Of a stretch of DNA of 64,000 nucleotides, positions 62,177 through 64,000 are shown piece by piece. The notes below the pieces were generated by a model, which worked only from the letters and a program-made list of their open reading frames with translations, did not search any database and was not told the DNA's origin. Numbering within the stretch: the first letter of the stretch is position 1; each line of letters opens with the position of its first letter. Source of the DNA: CAVVNP01 sp963800235 (lineage in GTDB: Bacteria > Actinomycetota > Acidimicrobiia > Acidimicrobiales > Iamiaceae); NCBI GenBank assembly GCA_963800235.1, contig CAWDAD010000001.1, forward strand, positions 310,001 through 374,000. Direction: 5' to 3'. A program made the translations under genes and the position numbers.

Positions 62177-63449
62177 TCACGGACGGGAGAGGATCGGGAC
62201 ACCGAGGAGGGCGGCCGCGGCCGAAACCCCTCGGCCCTCCGCCGCCGCCTCGTCGATGGCGGCCACCGCCCCCGGGGCGTCGAGGTCGTCGTCGAGGCAG
62301 GCCCGGACCCGGTCGAGGGCTCCGTCGCCCTCCCCCGCCGCCCGCCAACGCGCCAGGCGCTCGGCGGCGGTCGGCAGGAGCTCGTCGTGCCACTCCCAAG
62401 AGTCCCGGTAGTGGTGGGCGACCACCGCCAGCCGGATGGCCCGGGGGTCCCAGTCCTTGGACAGCACGCTGACGAACACCAGGTTCCCCAGCGACTTCGA
62501 CATCTTCTCGCCGTCCATCCGGACCATGGCCTGGTGCATCCAGTGGCGCACGAACGGCTGGCCGGTGGCCGCCTCGGACTGGGCCCGCTCGCACTCGTGG
62601 TGGGGGAAGACCAGGTCGGAGCCGCCGCCGTGCAGGTCGATGGTGGTGTCGAGCTCGCGGAGGGCGAGCGCCGAGCACTCGATGTGCCAGCCGGGCCGCC
62701 CGGGGCCCCAGAGGGAGTCCCAGGACGGCTCGTCGGGGGCCGAGGGCTGCCAGAGCACGAAGTCGAGCGGGTCGCGCTTGTTGGCGTCCTCGGGGTGGCC
62801 GCCGCGCTCGGCGGCGAGGGCGAGCATGGCGTCGCGGTCGAGGTGGCTCAGCTCGCCGAAGCCGGGGAACGAGCTGACGTCGAAGTAGACGGCCCCGCCG
62901 CTGCGGTAGGCGTGGCCCCGGTCGAGGACCATGCCGATGAAGCCGCGGATGTCGGGGATGGCGGAGGTGGCGCGGGGTTCGCTCCAGCACGGGAGCATGT
63001 TCAGCGCCTCCATGTCGGCGTCGAACTTGGCCGTCTCCCCCGCCGCCAGGTCGAGGTAGTGCACGTCGAGCTCGCGGGCCCGGCGGAGGATGTCGTCGTC
63101 GACGTCGGTGATGTTGCGCACGCACCGGGTCTCGTGCCCGCGGTCGCGGAGCCGGCGCTGCAGCAGGTCGTAGGACACGTAGGCAGCGGCGTGGCCGAGG
63201 TGGGTGGCGTCGTACGGCGTGATGCCGCACGTGTACATGGTGACCACCGGGCCCGGGGCGAAGTCGACGACCTCGCGTCGGGCGGTGTCGTAGAGGCGCA
63301 TGGGCGACGCCGGAGGCACCGCGTCGTGGGGCGACGCCGGAGGTCACCGCGTCGTGGGGCGACGCCGGAGGCACCGCGTCGTGGGGCGACGCCGGAGGCA
63401 CCGCGTCGTGGGGCGACGCCGGAGGCACGGCGTCGTCGACGCCGGCCAC
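62177..63449 (-). CDS. mshC: Cysteine:glucosaminyl-inositol ligase MshC, N-terminal repeat with one frame break
   Basis: MshC joins cysteine to GlcN-inositol in mycothiol synthesis. From 63301 downward the catalytic domain is intact: MRLYDTARREVVDF, zinc Cys and HIGH-like motif in YTCGITPYDATHLGHAAAYV, RNITDVDDDIL, GRPGWHIECSALAL, GGGSDLVFPHHECERAQSEA and KMSKS (GEKMSKSLGN). The CGITPYDATHLGHA form and lack of a long C-terminal domain favour MshC over CysS. The likely start is GTG 63447-63449, three bases after the neighbouring stop; five 27-base repeats (SPHDAVPPA) follow, with one extra base near 63344. Confidence 0.82.
63302..63437 (-). repeat. Five 27-base tandem repeats at the 5' end of mshC
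   Basis: Units start at 63302, 63329, 63357, 63384 and 63411; each encodes the nine residues SPHDAVPPA (permuted) on the minus strand. The second has one extra T (plus strand, near 63344), breaking the frame. The last differs slightly at its end. Confidence 0.9.
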
Positions 63450-63452
63450 CTG

Positions 63453-64000
63453 TCAGCCGTCCCCGGACTCGGCGGGGTCGGCGCCTCCGGCGGCCGGTTC
63501 GCCCGTCGGGTCGAGCTCGGGGATGCCGGTGAACTTCACCGCCACCCGCGTCTTGTAGTGCACGTTCAGCTGCAGCAGCACGGCGGTGAAGGACTCGATC
63601 GGGGTGGCGAGCGACAGGCCGCCGGCATCGAGGGGGCGCATGTTGGGCACCTTGCTCACCAGCTCGGCGGTGGCGGCGGTGGCGGCGGCGAAGTCGGAGC
63701 AGATGAGCACGTCGCTCTCGATCGGGTGGTCGAGGTCGCCGAGCTCCTTGGCCGGGACGTGGTGGAAGGCGGCCGCCACCCGGCACCCGGGCACCGCGGC
63801 CTGGACGCTGGCCGAGACCGAGCCCCGGGGCGGGACCAGCGGCTGGAACTCCTTGCCGATCCGGGTGAGGGCGTTGGCCATGCAGACCACGACCTTGCCC
63901 TTCAGCTCGTCGGCGACCGACGCCGCGGTCTGGGTGGCGCCGTCCCACGGGGTGGCGATGATCACGACGTCGGCACCGGCCGCGGTGGCGTTGTCGCCGG
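63453..64000 (-). CDS. NADPH-dependent F420 reductase, N-terminus beyond the window
   Basis: The last 181 residues are present. They follow the Rossmann core (GDNATAAGADVVIIATPWDG) and include VVVCMANALTRIG, ASVQAAVPGCRVAAAFHHVP, SDVLICSDFAAATAATAELVS and PLDAGGLSLATPIESFTAVLLQLN, typical of F420H2:NADP oxidoreductase (Fno/NpdG). It exchanges electrons between cofactor F420 and NADP. The start codon lies past base 64000. mshC begins three bases after the stop, so they are one unit. Confidence 0.85.
   Translation of the reverse strand, partial: GDNATAAGADVVIIATPWDGATQTAASVADELKGKVVVCMANALTRIGKEFQPLVPPRGSVSASVQAAVPGCRVAAAFHHVPAKELGDLDHPIESDVLICSDFAAATAATAELVSKVPNMRPLDAGGLSLATPIESFTAVLLQLNVHYKTRVAVKFTGIPELDPTGEPAAGGADPAESGDG

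Noticed and set aside
63302..63437. Possible CRISPR array of 27-base repeats
   Set aside because: Units are directly abutting with no spacers and encode an in-frame nonapeptide.

Overview
The window is chromosomal DNA of a very G+C-rich actinobacterium. The gene order (thrS, HIT, pgsA, acyltransferase, pimA ... pdxS, pdxT, yebC ... ruvCAB ... yajC, secD, secF, apt, rel, hisS, aspS, rarA, alaS, ruvX, mltG, aroE, prepilin peptidase, aroC, aroK, aroB, aroQ, pepQ, efp, nusB) is the conserved actinobacterial backbone known from mycobacteria. The mycothiol ligase MshC, an F420 reductase and PimA-type mannosyltransferase fit. A retained queA/tgt pair, a DUF4388 gene and a Thr/Pro-rich insert in SecD suggest a deep branch such as Acidimicrobiia; that placement is inference.

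Layout. 1-3.9 kb: pyrimidine operon pyrR-pyrB-pyrC-(22-codon ORF)-carA, with a recognisable PyrR-binding hairpin. 3.9-13.2 kb: acetyltransferase, nusB, efp, aminopeptidase and the shikimate genes aroQ-aroB-aroK-aroC, then prepilin peptidase, a DUF4388 protein and aroE. 13.2-19.8 kb: mltG, ruvX, alaS, two small genes, rarA. 19.8-24.8 kb: a plus-strand unknown gene, then aspS, hisS and a Rieske oxygenase; aspS and hisS are cut by more than two dozen single-base frame changes that look like sequence errors. 24.8-37.9 kb: rel, apt, secF, secD, yajC, tgt, queA, an M20 amidohydrolase, a glutamate-cysteine-ligase-like enzyme, ruvB, ruvA, ruvC. 38-42.6 kb: accessory genes, including a secreted phosphoesterase lipoprotein and an ABC exporter on the plus strand. 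42.6-46.8 kb: peroxiredoxin, yebC, pdxT, a repeat array, pdxS and a methyltransferase. 46.9-51.5 kb: htpX, lemA, pimA, a LuxR-type HTH segment, the acyltransferase and pgsA (phosphatidylinositol mannoside synthesis). 51.6-54.3 kb: an EF-G-like GTPase and a membrane protein, inserted into the otherwise conserved block. 54.3-64 kb: HIT protein, thrS, DUF3516 helicase, cyclopropane synthase, plsC, mshC and the end of an F420 reductase gene.

Nearly all genes run on the minus strand and many overlap by 4 bases (ATGA/GTGA), so they form long translationally coupled operons. Where an operon begins, a TANNNT -10 hexamer very often sits exactly 6-8 bases before the start codon with no Shine-Dalgarno, which implies widespread leaderless mRNAs. 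Genes inside operons or with leaders instead carry GGAG-type sites.

No tRNA, rRNA, CRISPR array, phage or transposase gene was seen. The least ordinary items are the shared leaderless promoter layout, a 49-base hairpin element present three times, a modular palindromic repeat array between pdxT and pdxS, a LuxR HTH segment in frame with pimA, and the PyrR leader.
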